Below, one piece after another: positions 32,304 to 44,875 of a DNA stretch of 64,000 nt; within the stretch, counting starts at the first letter, position 1; every line of letters begins with the position of its first letter. Below the pieces are notes generated by a model. That model was given only the letters and a program-made list of their open reading frames with translations. It had not been told where the DNA came from and made no database searches. The translations under genes were made by a program, and so were the position numbers. Source of the stretch: Eopsaltria australis (Eukaryota > Chordata > Aves > Passeriformes > Petroicidae); the NCBI GenBank assembly GCA_034509425.1, contig JAVTVJ010000566.1:930001-994000 (forward strand). Direction: 5' to 3'.

Positions 32304-35300
32304 CCGGGGCGCAGAGGGGGACGCGGCAGCCCCCGGGGGATGGAGGCTGAGCCAGCGCCTCCTCGGCGGGCGGCAGACCCCCGCGGGGAGCGGAGCGGAG
32401 CGCGGAGCGGCCGGAGCGGCGGAGGCGATGGCCGGGAGCGGCCGCCTGTTGCCGGCTGTCGGAGCTCGGGGCTGGCTCTGAGCCGGCTCTCGGGGGCTCG
32501 GGCAGCCGTGCCGGGCTCTGCGGAGCCTCCGCCGGTCCCTTTGAGCTTCGTGCGGGCGGCAGAGCCGGCGGTGCGGGGTCCGCGGCTCCGCGGGGTCCGC
32601 GGGCGCTCCCGGCAGCGCGGGGCTCTCGGAGCCGTGCAGAGCCGCAGCCGCCTCGCCCCGATAATAAAAGTTATTTGCAGAAGGCGGAGTGGTTTATTTT
32701 CTTTCGTTTGCTCCTCAAAACGCGTCCCGATGCTCCGCTCGCCCGTGGCGGAGCGGGGCTGCGGAAACACGAAGTGTCAGCCCAGCGCTCCGTTTCTGGC
32801 TGGTTGGTAATGGATTTAAAGCTTTCGTTACAATTTCGGTTCGTCTGAGAGCTCCGCTCGGTTGCTTTAGAACTCGTTTGAAACTGCATTTTCAACGGAG
32901 ACGAGTGAACTTTAAAGAAAATCAGGTCAGCCATAGATTCCGGGCATCAAACCCTTTCAGGTCCCAGAAATAGCCACAGAAGTAGCGTGACCAATTCTTT
33001 TTTCATGCACAAAGCTTTTTTTCTTTTTGATTTCGGTTGGGATTTCTGACAGATACCGGAGCTCGTCAACTGAATGTTTTCAGCTTCCCATAATGAAATA
33101 AGCACGCTTTCTAAGCTTGCATTTTGATGCAATTATATTAGTCTCCCTTGACTATATGAGGTTCGAGTTTCTGACAGAGCTTGTAGTTCTTAAAATAATA
33201 AAGTCCGTTTAGCAAAAGGTTTTTCTTTGTGTGTTTTTAGGGTTTAGATCTATGGGAAGGTGAGGAAGAAGATGAGTGAGAGGGACCATGGATATGAGCT
33301 GGCATGGGGTAAAGAATGTGCTTGTATATCAGTGGAAAAGGTACAGAGGGGACGTTTTATTTCCAGTATCCTGCACTTGAAACAAGGCTGCCCTTGAGTT
33401 ATCGCATCTCTTACAAAGTCTGGAAACCAGGATTGACAAATATTTATCTTGCAGTAAGTGGGTCAGATGATAACATCTTCCACTGGATCTCTCACTTCTG
33501 TATTGGACAGCTCTGGTTGCTAAGTAGCTCTGAATTGCTAATCCCAAAGTCAATGATGTCATAATGACATCATCACATCCTTTCACCTGATTGATTCTCA
33601 GAAGGGAACAGTAATGAGATTTGATATACATGTCCCATCTCTTTAATATTCTTCCTCTGCTTCAGGGGATTTCCTGACCTGCCTGGCAGATTCCAATGAA
33701 TCACACTGAGCTCTAGTAAAAAGACGTTTCTTTTGGAGACGAGGTGGAACATTAAAGGGACAGTGGCTGCTCCCGGTCTTTGCAAAAGCTGAGGAACTTG
33801 GCAGCTTTGTGTTTCAAATGTGGAGCTCTGGATATGGAGGGCAGTGGTTTAAAGCTCGGACTGATTAAATTCGCGTGCAGGTGCGAAAGTGGCTCGGGTT
33901 TCAAAGAGGATCAAGTCACTAAATGTGTGCGAGCCTGAATGCTGGAGGTGCTGCAGGGGGCACAGAGAAAACAGGAGCTGTTTCAGCTGCCAAAATAAAT
34001 CTCAGTTCTGATGGTAAATGCATGAAAACTGTCAGGAGTTGCCATGTTAAGAATGGTATTGAACTGAAGAATGGTATTGAATCGAAGACAGCTCAGAATT
34101 TATTTATCTTTCTAATTAGGCAACATAATTGGTAAGTTTGAAGGATTTTAATGACAACACTGCCATCTCAGTGAACTCCTTGTAAGAGAGTTTTAAATCT
34201 TTAGAGTGTGTGGAATGTGTGCAGAACTGATGAGTTTGGTTTCTTCTGAGGTTAAAGGCACAGATGATGTCATTTGCTGATGATGAGCAGGGACTGCTGG
34301 ATTTTACAGCTGTTTTTTTATCATGCGTGTCCAGATGAGCGTGGGCTGCGTGAATCTCAGGTGGCCGTTTTCCTCCTCAATAGCTTTGTGATCATGAATT
34401 TCTCCACAGACAGTGAGTTTGGAAGATTCCAGACAGGGCAAGGAGTGTTTTAGGTGTGCAAACCTTCCTGCTTCACACGTGGAAGAGGGAGAAAGGAAGC
34501 AATTTCCATGTGTTTTGTGTGGTTCTTTTTGGTGAAGCCAAAAGCTGAGCCCGTCTCAGAACACTCAGAGGCTGCACAGAGCAGTCTCATTGGCTTGATG
34601 GATATCGTGGCTTGCTAAAACACATTTGAGAAGTAAACAATGATTTGTTGGCGTGGATGAGTTGGTGTTCATGTATTTACTGAAGGCACCGATTGCTGAT
34701 TTTATTCCTGCTCGAGAGCTGCGGTGTTGATGGCACTGTGAAGTCTCACAGTAGTAATTGAACATGAGGAGTGGGAACGAGTGGGAAGGTGCTGGGGGAG
34801 GATGTTTTTGGCTCTGTGTTTGGATCTGCTCGCCCTGTAAAGCACAATCCAAGCTCCAGATGCAAAAGGGAAATTTCTAAATAATCTGTAAGGGTTCTGC
34901 GCTGCTTGTACTACACACAGTGACAAATTTCCACAAGCTTTAGGTTCTTTCTGGGGTGACTCAACTATGACCGAGTGATTGGGAAAAAAAATATTATCTC
35001 TGAAGAGAATCCTTGGTGACAATTTCTTTTCAAGTTATCTTAGGATTTTCCACTTACCATGATTTCTTCTAACTCATGCCTGCCCTGAATGTCAGAGAAA
35101 AGAAATGAATTTGGACTTGGGGAAAAATCTGTGCCTCCCAAGTGCGCGTTAGAGGGTCAGCTGTGACATTTGCATGGCCGTGCTTTGAGTGTGGTGCCAC
35201 ATTTGGTTACATAAATCCGAGCACCTCAGAGCCTGCCCAGAGCTGGCAGGGCAGGGGTGATGCTGCAGCAGCCCTGACCTCTCTGAGCAGGTGACAGAGG

Positions 35301-35835
35301 GGGACAGGGCCGGGCTCACATCAGGACAGAGCTCACGCTCACACAGGCTCAGCTCGAGCAGAGCCTCAGCAAAGCTTGGACCAGGCAGCCACGTCTCTGC
35401 TTGTGCCAATTGCAATGAGAAATTCAGTTTTTGGGGTTTTTAACCACAATTAATCTGCTTCAGAACCTGACTGAGTTGTTTTGTCCCCCTTCCTCCAGTC
35501 CTGGGACTGTCAGGGTGAGCAGAGCCAGCGTTTCAACCCCAAATTCTGCTCCCATCCTCAGCTCTGCGTGAGGATAGAACGAGACACCAACTGGATTGTT
35601 GGATTTACCTTTTATTGCTTTTAAAATCTAGATCTTTAGGGGGAAAATAATATCTTTAACAGCTTCACAGGCCACTTGTGTGAGCCTTTTATGAGGGCAA
35701 GGAGTGGCAGTTGGATATTTGAAATGTGTAGTGTGATAAGTGAATTCATCTACAGCTGGATCTTCTTTAGTGATGAAGAAAAATCTGACAGAACACAGAC
35801 AGGATTTGTCCCTTTTAACTAGGGAGTAAAATCAA

Positions 35836-35892
35836 ATTAATTAATTAATAAAATAAATTTAATTACTGAAATTAATTATTAATAAAATTAAT
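35836..35892. repeat. AATT/TAAT-rich tract
   Basis: AATTAATTAATTAATAAAAT-type words, directly preceding the 19-bp array. Simple A/T sequence. Confidence 0.8.
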
Positions 35893-35974
35893 AATCCCAG
35901 TGATCTACAGCAGTCCCAGTGATCTGCAGCAATCCCAATAATCTGCAGCGATCCCAAGGGTCTGCAGAAATCCC
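35893..35974. repeat. Minisatellite, 4 copies of a 19-20 bp unit
   Basis: TCCCAGTGATCTGCAGCAA-type units start at 35894, 35914, 35933 and 35952, with a partial TCCCC at 35971. PstI-like CTGCAG occurs in three units. Confidence 0.92.
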
Positions 35975-38900
35975 CATGAAATAAAACACCCCCTGAAATG
36001 AATAAAATCACCCCAGATATTGTAGCTAACATTATCCAATAGCTATGAAAATGCTTTCATTTAAGACTTAAATTAAGCATCTTGAATTATCAGTTGTCCA
36101 GAATTTCTTTTCCACTCAAAGTTGGTTCTGAAAGGATTCGTTGTCCAAAACTAGAAGTTATTTAAAAATAATTCCTACAGTGAATCGTTAAACTGGAAAA
36201 TTTTTATTTGATTCCAGTTTTGATCTTTATAAGTTTTATTTCAGAAGGAAAGTGATGTTGAGAACAAATTCAGTGCTGATTTTAGTCTGGAGTGCTGTCT
36301 CAGAGTAACCTTGGTGTAAATGGAATCTTTTCTGTGCCAAATGACAATTATTTTAAGGTTTCTTTAGAATGATGTTACAATGAAAAACATACAGTGAAAA
36401 ATCAGTACTTTTGATACCAATTGTATTCAGGAGTTTATCAAGCAACGCCTGCACAGCTGAGGTTCATTCTGCAGTGTTACAAGACTAAAACGTAGGATGG
36501 AAAAAAGGAAGAAAAATCCTGTCAGCGGTGCATAAATCCATCCCAAAATTTTCTTTTGAAAAATAGATGCTTTCATTTACCCACCAATGTTTTCTTTTTG
36601 ATACAAACTACAAATTCCTAAGGAAATTATCCCAGCCTGATCCTGAACTCCGCTTGTGCGAGGCATTATGATTTTGTTTTCCCCTCTGCCTTTCTGAAGT
36701 AAAGCAGACAAAACTCAAGCTGCAAACTGCTTTCCCAGGGAGGTTTGCTCAGTGTTTTCATCCTTTCACAGCGGTGGGTGAAAAGTTTATGGGAACATTT
36801 TTCATCTGAAAAACGACTTCTAGGATGCTCTGGGAGGCAAAGGGTACAACCAACAGCCCAGACTGGGATTAGTTGAGTTCTGTGATAAAGCTCAGGAATC
36901 ACTTTGCTCTTGGTTGCTTTGGTTTGGGGTTTTTTCCTGGCTGGATGAGTGAAGACTCATCTGGATACTCATTTTTTTTTTCCTGGATGAGTGGAGACTC
37001 CTCTGAGAGCTGCCCCAAAGAGAAAATCCTCTCCTGTGCCAAGGTGATTTTGCTGTTGAGCACCTCCCTTAATTCCTTAATTCCAGCTCCCCTCTGCCTG
37101 TTTTTCCAGAGGAGCGGGGATGAAAGGAGGAAGCTGGTTAAAAACAAGGATCCCAGCAATAAAACACGGCCTCCAGTCGTGGCCACAACAAGGGGGGCAC
37201 TGTTTGGTGCTCTTCCCCTCCTTTTAAAGGCCAGCAAAAGCCTGAGGAGATGCTCAGACAGTCACAAATCCCCATTATTGCCCTGCTGCTGCCCAGCCTC
37301 GGCGCTGGAAATTTTGCATTCTGCATCTTCTGTGAACACCACAAATAGCAGGAAGGGATGGATAAAACACCACAGATGCTTTAATTATGATTTGATTACA
37401 GAGCAAGCAGAGGAGTCTATTCTGAGGAATGTGCAATTAGAGAAAATTCTGAGGACTATCTAACCTTCGGAAATCAAAATTAACTGGGATTATTTGAGCG
37501 GGGTTTGAACATCTCTGAAAAAAGATCTCATTCCTCAAGGATCCTGCTGCTCTTGTGTGCTGGATCCACTCTGGCTGAGCAGATGGGCTTCAGGGTAACA
37601 CAATGTCATCTTCCTCAGCTGCGTGTGCTGCTTCCTGCATCTCCCAATCCCATTTTATTCCTGTTTTAGCATCCCTTGCTGGTCACTTACAGAGCCTGGA
37701 AGGAAACAGCCACCCCTGGGTTGAAGAACACAAAAAGGGAGAGCATTTTCAGCTGTCCTGGGTCATCAACAGAGTTTCTCCACCCCACGAGCAGGAGAAA
37801 TGGAGCCCTGCACGCTCGTGATGCACATTCCGAAGGGAAAGTGTGGATGGAAAATTCCATGCCTTTTCCTCTGGTGAATTATTTCATGGAAGGAAGGTGT
37901 ATGATTAAATATGTTAAGCTCCTCTGTGGGCTTAAATGGTGCAAATGGCCTGGATTTAATTCCATTGATTTTGCTGGCTGTGGGACATGAGCAGAATTCC
38001 AAATCTGCCCCAATGCCTTCAGCTCCAGAGTGAAACCACTGAAATCCCATGGATGCTCCTTCCTGGCATGGGAATTGTGGCTTTCTTTGCTGTCCTGAGC
38101 TGAGCCAAACGCCAGTGCACTCATGAAAAATCATTTCTTCATTTTCTTCTGCTGCAGTTAAGCAGAGGAGAGGGAAAGAAAACTGATGGGGGGAGATAAG
38201 GATTAGGGGAAAACTCTCTAAGGGCAGAACAGACTTAAAACTTTAAAAGGTATAAAGAAGAAATTATTAACAGAATTAGAAGAGGATAATGAGAACTGAA
38301 AACAAACCTTTAGAACACCTTACCCCCTCCCCACAGCCCTTCCTCCCTTCCCACCGACAGCGACTTTCATTTTTTTTCCCCTCCTCACCAAAAAAAAATC
38401 AATTAATGCAAAAACCAGCACAGGGCACGAGCAGGGCACGAGGCTCTAGGGTTGTGCCCTGCCCCCAGCCACGACCCCTGGCAGCAGCTGCAAACCACTC
38501 GTGTTGCATTTGCTTTTCCTCAGTGGTAAAAGGGCTTTTTTGGGCTCTTATTTTCTGCAGAAGTGCTCAGTGCTTATAATTTCAAAGTGATGTCAGCTCT
38601 CCAGGCTGGCAGGGCAGGACCTGCCACGACCCCTCCTGTGCTCTGTTTGGGGTGGGATGTTTGCTTTGGGGCTGGGCTGGAAGGGAGGGTGGCTCCCACC
38701 TCATCTTGCACTGTTTGAAACCTCGGCAAATTGGGAAATGGGGCTTTGGTGCTGCCTGGATGCTCCGGGAGTGCTGAGAGGGGCTCAGCTGCCTCCCCCT
38801 CCTCTCCCTGCTCCCAGTGGGGATGGCTGACCTTGCTTTTGACCTCACTCACCTCCAGCAGACCCCAGAGCTGCCCTGGCAGGGAGTGTGGCTGTCAGAG

Positions 38901-39290
38901 ATGCTGCTCAGGGCACTCAGAGAATTCCTGCCCTTCCCAACACGTGCTGAGCACAGTGGAGCTCAGCCGGACCCAGCACCCTTTGTCACTTGTGAGGACA
39001 TTTTCTGGTGTCACAGTTCCTTATTTGTTTATTCCAACATCTCTTTTTAGGAGCCTTTCCAACCCTCCAACTTCAAAGCATTTGTGTTCCTACTGACCCA
39101 CGTGTATTTCCCAGGGATAAACCCCGAGCTGGCAACTTAGGGATGATTTGTCAAGGGTGGCTTTAATAAATGAGGTTATTTATTTTCTGCCTGAAATTCC
39201 CTGGTCGGTGACTAAGAGAAACTTTCTATTAAGCTGTGCAGAGCATAATGAGGTTGCTGTAATGCTTTGATGTGGAAATGCTTAAATGCC

Positions 39291-39320
39291 AAAAAAAAAA
39301 AAAAAAAAAAAAGAAAAAAA
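39291..39320. repeat. Poly-A tract
   Basis: About 22 A bases, then G and seven more A bases. No AATAAA or retrocopy body upstream. Confidence 0.9.
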
Positions 39321-40534
39321 GAAGTGGTGTTATTGATAGAGCTTGCTGAAGGTATCTAGGGACAGTTTATATCAAGCAAATATAGATTATGCTATAAAGA
39401 TTATAGATTTTGATAACAGCCCTTTAAAACTTGAACAGCAGACATCATAAAAAGGTCAAAATCAAATTATTTCCCTGCCCCGTGCTGCTGGTGCTTACAG
39501 GCTGAGCCCTTTTTCAGGATAAAGACCTGTGTGATATCAATGATGGAGGCATTAATGTTACAACAGATGCGAGGGGAGATTTTATTTCCTCACACCTATC
39601 ACAAAGCAGGTCCTGGTGAACAAAGCGGCTGAGCAGGCTGTTCAAGTGGTGGAATTAACAGGCTGGAGTGGGTTTGCACCACGTTAGCCTGGCCTCATGG
39701 AGGAGGTTACATAAGAGTCCCTTCCCCTCAGCTGCTGGAATTGCATTTCCCAGGCCACTTCTTGCTTCCCATGTCGCTGATGGATTAAAAAACCAGACTT
39801 TGCTGCCTTTTCTCCTTCTCTGCTTGTGCCTGTTCTGGAGGCTGATTAGCACAAAGTAGCTCTGAGCCGTGGCTTGGGCACCAGAGACTCAGAGAGCCTC
39901 AAACAGCCGAAATAATGGGGCTGGATGAAGGATGCTGGTTGCCATGGGAACGGTGCATGTGCCACACAAGATAATGCGAGCGCTGCGGCGCAGGGACCCG
40001 TGCTGAATATTGATTGCCACATTTCCTGCATTCCTTGGAAGCAAAAGGCTGGGCTTTGTGCCGGCTGTTCCACCTGGCAAGGCAGAGCAGCTCCTCAGCT
40101 GGGCTGGGGCCAGGCAGAATCTCCTCCTCTGGAAGAGCTGACTTTTGCATGGGATGGGAGAAGGGGCAGAGCTCCTGGGGAGAATGATCAGCATCACAGC
40201 CTTGCCTTGTGGAGCTCACAGTGTTTTAAAGTGGAGTTCATGGAGGGTTGGAGCTGATTTAAAGTGGCAATAAAATGCCCCAGGAAGCTGAACTTTCGCC
40301 CTGTGATGCTCCTTGTGGTGGTTGTCACCTGGACACCTGCACAGGGTCACAGCTCCCCTCTGTGCCCCTTCACTGCTCCTCTTGGTAGCACTGAAAAGTT
40401 CATTTTTGTCCCAGCTTGTAGAGGACGAGTCTAATGTGTGGCACAGCTGTGCAGAATAGTGGGATTAAGAAATATCAACTCATTGGCAGCCAAACTTTAT
40501 TATTATTATGGCAGTAGTGGCCATTTCCCCAAGC

Positions 40535-40758
40535 TGGGGGAAGGTGAAACATGAAGGTTTTAATTTGGGGGAAGGTAAAACATGAAGGTTTTAATTTGGA
40601 GCAAGGTAAAACATGAAGATTTTCTTTTGGGGGAAGGTAAAACGTGAAGGTTTTAATTTAGGGGAAAGTAAAATGTGAAGGTTTAAGTTTGGGGGAAGGT
40701 GAAAAACAAAAGTTTTAATCTGGGACAAGGTAACACATGAAGGTTTTAATTTGGAGGA
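40535..40758. repeat. Minisatellite, 7 copies of a ~31-33 bp unit
   Basis: Each unit reads approximately GGGGGAAGGTAAAACATGAA then GGTTTTAATTT. Starts are near 40536, 40567, 40598, 40629, 40661, 40691 and 40723. Several units have lost G bases (GGAGCAAGG, GGGACAAGG) or differ in the AACATG word. Confidence 0.93.
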
Positions 40759-42433
40759 ATTCTGTGTGAGCAGGATCACATTTGATCCTGTTTGGTTTTT
40801 TTTTTAGGAGAGGTTGGGGTTCTTAAATAAAAACAAACGAAGCAGGACTGGTTCTGCTATAATTGTGCAGCCTGAAGTTCTGGGTCCTGGAATGACAAAG
40901 AAACTCCAATTATTGCTCCTCTAGCCCAGATCCTCACTGAAATAAACCAGCAAAGCTTTCTCAGTGCTTTATCTACTTGGTAAGAGGCAGTTGGGGCCAC
41001 TGCTGCTCGGGAGGATTGTGCAGATGAGGTAATTCAAATTCCATTCCTGTCCTTCTCATGTTTTCCCCCCCGGGAAGGGTGATGCCACAAACTCCTGCTT
41101 GCCTCCAGCAGGACTGCTGGCAATTGGCCACCTGTTAGAGAAGATGTTGTGTAATTATTGACCTTTCCAGGTTTTGGGGAATTATCTGTGTTTTTTAATA
41201 CCTGCCTTGTGCTGTTTGGATCTCTGGACTGGCCTGAAAAGTCCTGGAGCTTTCGGAGATGTGAATTAGAGAGGTTTTCTGTGGCAGCTCTAATAAGATG
41301 CTTATCTTGAGGCAGAGATGGTGAACTCAAAACGTATCTGAGGTGTTTTTTGTCAGAAATGTGTCTGGGAGGACAGATTTAGAAATTCTGGGCTGTTGTG
41401 CCCTCTGGGCACGATTTGCAGGTTTGTGTGACTTTGTTCTCCAGCACAGGGCACTCCAATGTGGTGCTCAGAGAACCATTGAGTTTATTGTTTCCTGCTG
41501 ATTCTGGGTTTAAATCCTGCCGCCATCCCAGCAGAGTTCGCACTTTTATTGCCAGTTCCCAAACCTGATTGTACAGGATCAGATCCTCTGGACTTTTGGG
41601 GTTTTTATACAGCCAGGACAAACTGAAATATCATTTAAAACACCTTTTTCTAACCAGGACACCTGCTCTGTGATGGACAGAAAGTCATATTTTAGAGCAC
41701 TCAAACACACAGGTGGACTTTGATATGCTTAATTAAAAACATTAGGGCTTTTTTTGGTTGGTTGGGATTTTTGGGGTTTTTTTTTGTAATGCTTTAATGT
41801 TTTTTGAGTTTATGTAATAACTTGAGGGTGAAATCCTTAGTGTTTTTTAAAAACAAAATTTATTTTGGATTTAGGAAGTGAACTAATTAATGACCTTGGA
41901 CATTAGGCATGGCTTTAGGTATAAGTAAGACTTTTGTCTGGTGATGGAGCAGTGCCTCACGTGCCCTGTGATCCATCCCTGGGAATTCTGCCAGCTGGCA
42001 GGGATCAGCTGGCCAGGTTTTACTGAAAACGTCCAAATCCACTCCCCACCATCATTTGTGGGTGTGAAAATGGATATTCTCACCTTTTCCTGTGCCAGGG
42101 AGGCTCCTGCCCTCACCTGATGGTGTTTAAAGGTGATTTCTGGGGTTTTGAGGTACTTCAGTCCAGGTAACAATGAACAGACTGAAGGTCAGCTGGAGCT
42201 TCAGCTCTGGCCCGGGCTGTGCACCCAGCTGGGAGTGGTTTGTCCCCATAACGAGGTGACAATGGCGTTGTGAGCCAACCTGCAGCAGTGGCACAGTCAT
42301 TGGTGTCACTCGTTTGTCCTTGGGCTGTCTGGGCTAGTCCTGGCCTAGCACCAGCTTAAAGAAAGCTCAGCTTTAAGTGTGGGGCCATGCAGAACTATCT
42401 GTGACCACACACAGCAGCCTGGCTGGGTGCTTG
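40759..42433. other. Non-coding sequence, no gene recognised
   Basis: Unique-looking, with T/G-rich patches near 41740-41790. No exon or transposon recognised. Confidence 0.5.
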
Positions 42434-42537
42434 TGGGGTTTTGTGGGGTTTTATGAGGTTTTGTGGGGTATTATGGAGTTTTGTGAGATTTTATGGGGTT
42501 TTATGGGGTTTTATGGGGTTTTATGGGGTTTTATAGT
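42434..42537. repeat. 10-bp minisatellite TTTTATGGGG, G4-capable
   Basis: About ten units of TTTTRTGGGG. The last four are perfect, with GGGG tracts at 42495, 42505, 42515 and 42525 and TTTTAT between them. The + strand has no C over the array. Four G4 tracts with 6-nt loops satisfy the usual intramolecular G-quadruplex pattern. It resembles TTTTGGGG-type telomere repeats in composition only. Confidence 0.95.
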
Positions 42538-43812
42538 GTTGATGGCTGTCAGCCTATTGACCTGCACCCAGCAGTTTTCCATCCCAAAATCTGATCAAAC
42601 CAGGGGCTGTGTTTACACTGTGACATCTTCCCAACTCCCATTTTCTGAAAAAGTAGACTTTGAGGGGATAAATACCAAAACCATGTGAAAGACAGGGAAT
42701 CTGGTGCTGCTGTTCCATGGAAAACCGTCCAGTGACCCAAAGCTCACCTTCCACGTGACCTCTCAGGTGACCTCCTGAACTCCTCTGACCCCGGGAGCTG
42801 CTGCTGATGGCTGAGGTGTGGTGCAAAGAAATTCTCAATTCCACCTCGTTCACTGCCCTAAAACTGGGATTATAAAGTGAATTAACTCCCTGTGGCTGGC
42901 CAAGTTTTGGAGTGCAGGTGGGAGAAACAGGCATGGCTGCTTCCCTCTCCTCAAAGCCACAAATCTCTGCTGCTGGTTCGAGCACAATAACGTCCCAAAG
43001 ATCAGCCTGTGGTGTTGAGAGGGGAATAAGGAGGAATATTTCTGGAGAAAACAGCAGGGAAAGGAGCCAAGTGTGAACCTTGGAAAGTGCTTGAGTGGAT
43101 CAGCCTGGTGGTGAGTCTGGCCCTGGCCCCGTGGTCCCTCCCCTGAGGAGCACAGGCAGGGTTTTGCTGGGTCTCAAACACCAGCAAACAGCTCTGGCTG
43201 TGGTTTATCACTCCCAGTTCCCTTCTGAAGAGCTCACAGCAGCCTTGCAGAGGACACATGGTGGAATTTCATCTCCATGGCTGGCTGGGAGAGGAAAGGG
43301 AAAGATTGCTGTCTCACATTTGCATCCAGCCACTCTGAGGAGATCAATTCCCACCGAGCACGAGGGCGACTGTGCTTTTACACACCGAGAGTTTCCAAGG
43401 AGGCACTGCCGTGACAAAAGCTGTTGCCAGGGGTCTCCAAGGGACTCGACAGGTTTATGGAGTGATGATAAACTGCTGGAGTAGCCCCAGTGGAAATTGG
43501 GTTTGATGGAAATCATAAAGAACTGGAGGTGCTCAAGGACATCGCTCGGAAGCAATTTGGAGAGGCCGTGGAACATTTGGATTTGTCTCAGGGTGGTTCC
43601 TCCCACGGGAGGGAGCTGAGCTGTGGCTGGAGGGATTTATTGCAGCTTGATTCCTTTTCATATTGAAAATTGAGCTTCAGCACGAGAGCCTGCTCCTGTC
43701 TTTGTGCAGATTACATAAAAATAAATGGGTAGGTGATGGAGGTAATGTCTTGGGGACAGGGAAGGCTCAAATGAAAATTCTTCAAGAATGTCTTTTATTT
43801 TACGGGATTCTA
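42538..43812. other. Non-coding sequence, no gene recognised
   Basis: Overlapping open frames up to 143 codons on both strands and no domains. No repeat recognised. Confidence 0.5.
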
Positions 43813-43866
43813 CATTATATATATAAAATATATAATATATAATAAATATATATCTTATATATATTA
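43813..43866. repeat. TATA-rich microsatellite
   Basis: ATTATATATATAAAATATA-type sequence immediately upstream of the 180-bp duplication. Simple A/T repeat. Confidence 0.88.
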
Positions 43867-43880
43867 GCCAAAGTGGTTTC

Positions 43881-44237
43881 GTATTGGACAAAAGTGCACC
43901 TGGAAAATGCTTAAATGGGCCTTTAAATACGTCCCAAAATTTCCTAGATAATTTTTTAAAGCCTATTTTAAAAACCCACACTCACTATCATGTGCAGCTC
44001 ACATCTGTGCCAGAACTGACAGTGGCAGAAAGGCAACCCCATTTAGTTTCTTTTAGTTTAGTATTGGGCAAATACGCACCTGGAAAATGCTCAGATGGGC
44101 CTTTAAATACGTCCCAAAATTTCCTAGATAATTTCTTTAAATTCTATTTTAAAAACCCACACTCACCATCATGTGCAGCTCACATCTGTGCCAGCACTGA
44201 CAGTGGTAGAAAGGCAACCCCATTTAGTTTCTTTTGT
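43881..44237. repeat. Direct tandem duplication, 2 copies of 180 bp
   Basis: Copy 1 is 43881-44060 and copy 2 is 44061-44237. Both start GTATTGG and share GCACCTGGAAAATGC, TGGGCCTTTAAATACGTCCC, AAAATTTCCTAGATAATT and CATCATGTGCAGCTCACATC. About a dozen substitutions were seen, so identity is roughly 93%. A 155-codon frame runs across both copies with the same peptide repeated. No domain is recognisable and it is taken as incidental. Confidence 0.93.
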
Positions 44238-44814
44238 TCTTTATGTGAGAACTCACTGCCTTGTCTTCTGGGCAACACAAAAGCTGTTTTATTTCCAAGG
44301 AACACACACTTGCTGAGCAAACCGTGCAAGAGATTGTTTTTCTTGTCATGAAACCACTAAATTTTCCCTCTGGCTGCTGTTTTTGAAGTTGTAGAAATCC
44401 TCAACAGAATTGCATTGCCAGGGCAGAGCTGCTTGTGTTGGGATTTGCTTCTAGGGGTTAAAAAAAAGATTTTTGAGAGGTGCCTGAGGCATGGCAGGTA
44501 AATATGTGAGTAGCTGGTTCTTAAAATCCAAGTGTGTTGTGGCTACAGGTGAGTTATTTCCATTTATAGATGTGCTGAGGTGAGATGGAGGGCCAGGGGA
44601 ATAATCTGCCTTTTTTACAGGTGACAAAGATGTTGTTTGAAATTCTTTGTATTCAGACTCCCTCCAAAGCTTGTGCATGGCTTCATTTTGGCCATAACAT
44701 ATTGTGAGGATTAATTGAGTTCATGTCAAAATGAGCTGCTTCCTCCATCCGTGCAGACAATCTAAAAACCACATTGCTGATGATAAACACAGAGTAAAGC
44801 AAGCAGAATAAAAG
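44238..44814. other. Non-coding sequence, candidate MIR remnant inside
   Basis: No exon recognised. See 44680-44732 for the possible MIR. Confidence 0.5.
44680..44732 (+). mobile_element. Candidate MIR SINE remnant, 3' part
   Basis: ATTGTGAGGATTAATTGAGT followed by TCATG near 44700-44725 closely resembles the MIR segment GTTGTGAGGATTAAATGAGTT. It is preceded by CTTCATTTTGG and CATAACAT in the right order. Ancient and decayed, recognisable over about 45 bp. Confidence 0.4.
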
Positions 44815-44875
44815 TGGGCAGGTTTCTGGGCAGGTTTCTGGGCAGGTTTCTGGGCAGGTTTCTGGGCAGTTTTCT
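44815..44875. repeat. 12-bp minisatellite TGGGCAGGTTTC x5
   Basis: Five near-perfect TGGGCAGGTTTC units, the last with a TTTTC ending. The regular GGG tracts give weak G-quadruplex potential. Confidence 0.95.

Larger units (their letters stand above)
31640..32910. promoter_or_regulatory. CpG island promoter
   Basis: CpG dinucleotides, rare in the rest of the window, become dense here, especially 31700-32660, with GC-rich words such as GGGGCGGTCC, GCGGCGGCGGC and CCGCGGGG. This is the only such region in 64 kb and marks the promoter of a gene whose remaining exons probably lie outside the window. From left to right it contains a 20-bp GC-rich array, GC boxes, a TTTAAA element, a candidate + strand first exon with a splice donor, and a GC-rich start of intron 1. 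The gene is not identified. A divergent minus-strand transcript is also possible, as is common at such islands. Confidence 0.9.
32911..40534. other. Probable intron 1 or intergenic sequence, no exon recognised
   Basis: Largely unique sequence with few simple repeats. Open frames up to 196 codons (36873-37463) overlap frames on the opposite strand and have no domains. Small repeats: an 18-bp GAATGGTATTGAA duplication at 34050-34083, the 19-bp array at 35893-35974 and a poly-A tract at 39291-39320. If the candidate donor at 32163 is real, this would be intron. Confidence 0.45.

Noticed and set aside
32036..32810. 256-codon + and 244-codon minus frames over the CpG island
   Set aside because: High GC content removes stop codons on both strands. 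The frames mirror each other and show no domain. Only the part before 32163 is kept, as a possible exon.
36873..37463. 196-codon + frame
   Set aside because: No domain or homology recognised. The opposite strand is open for 112 codons over the same bases.
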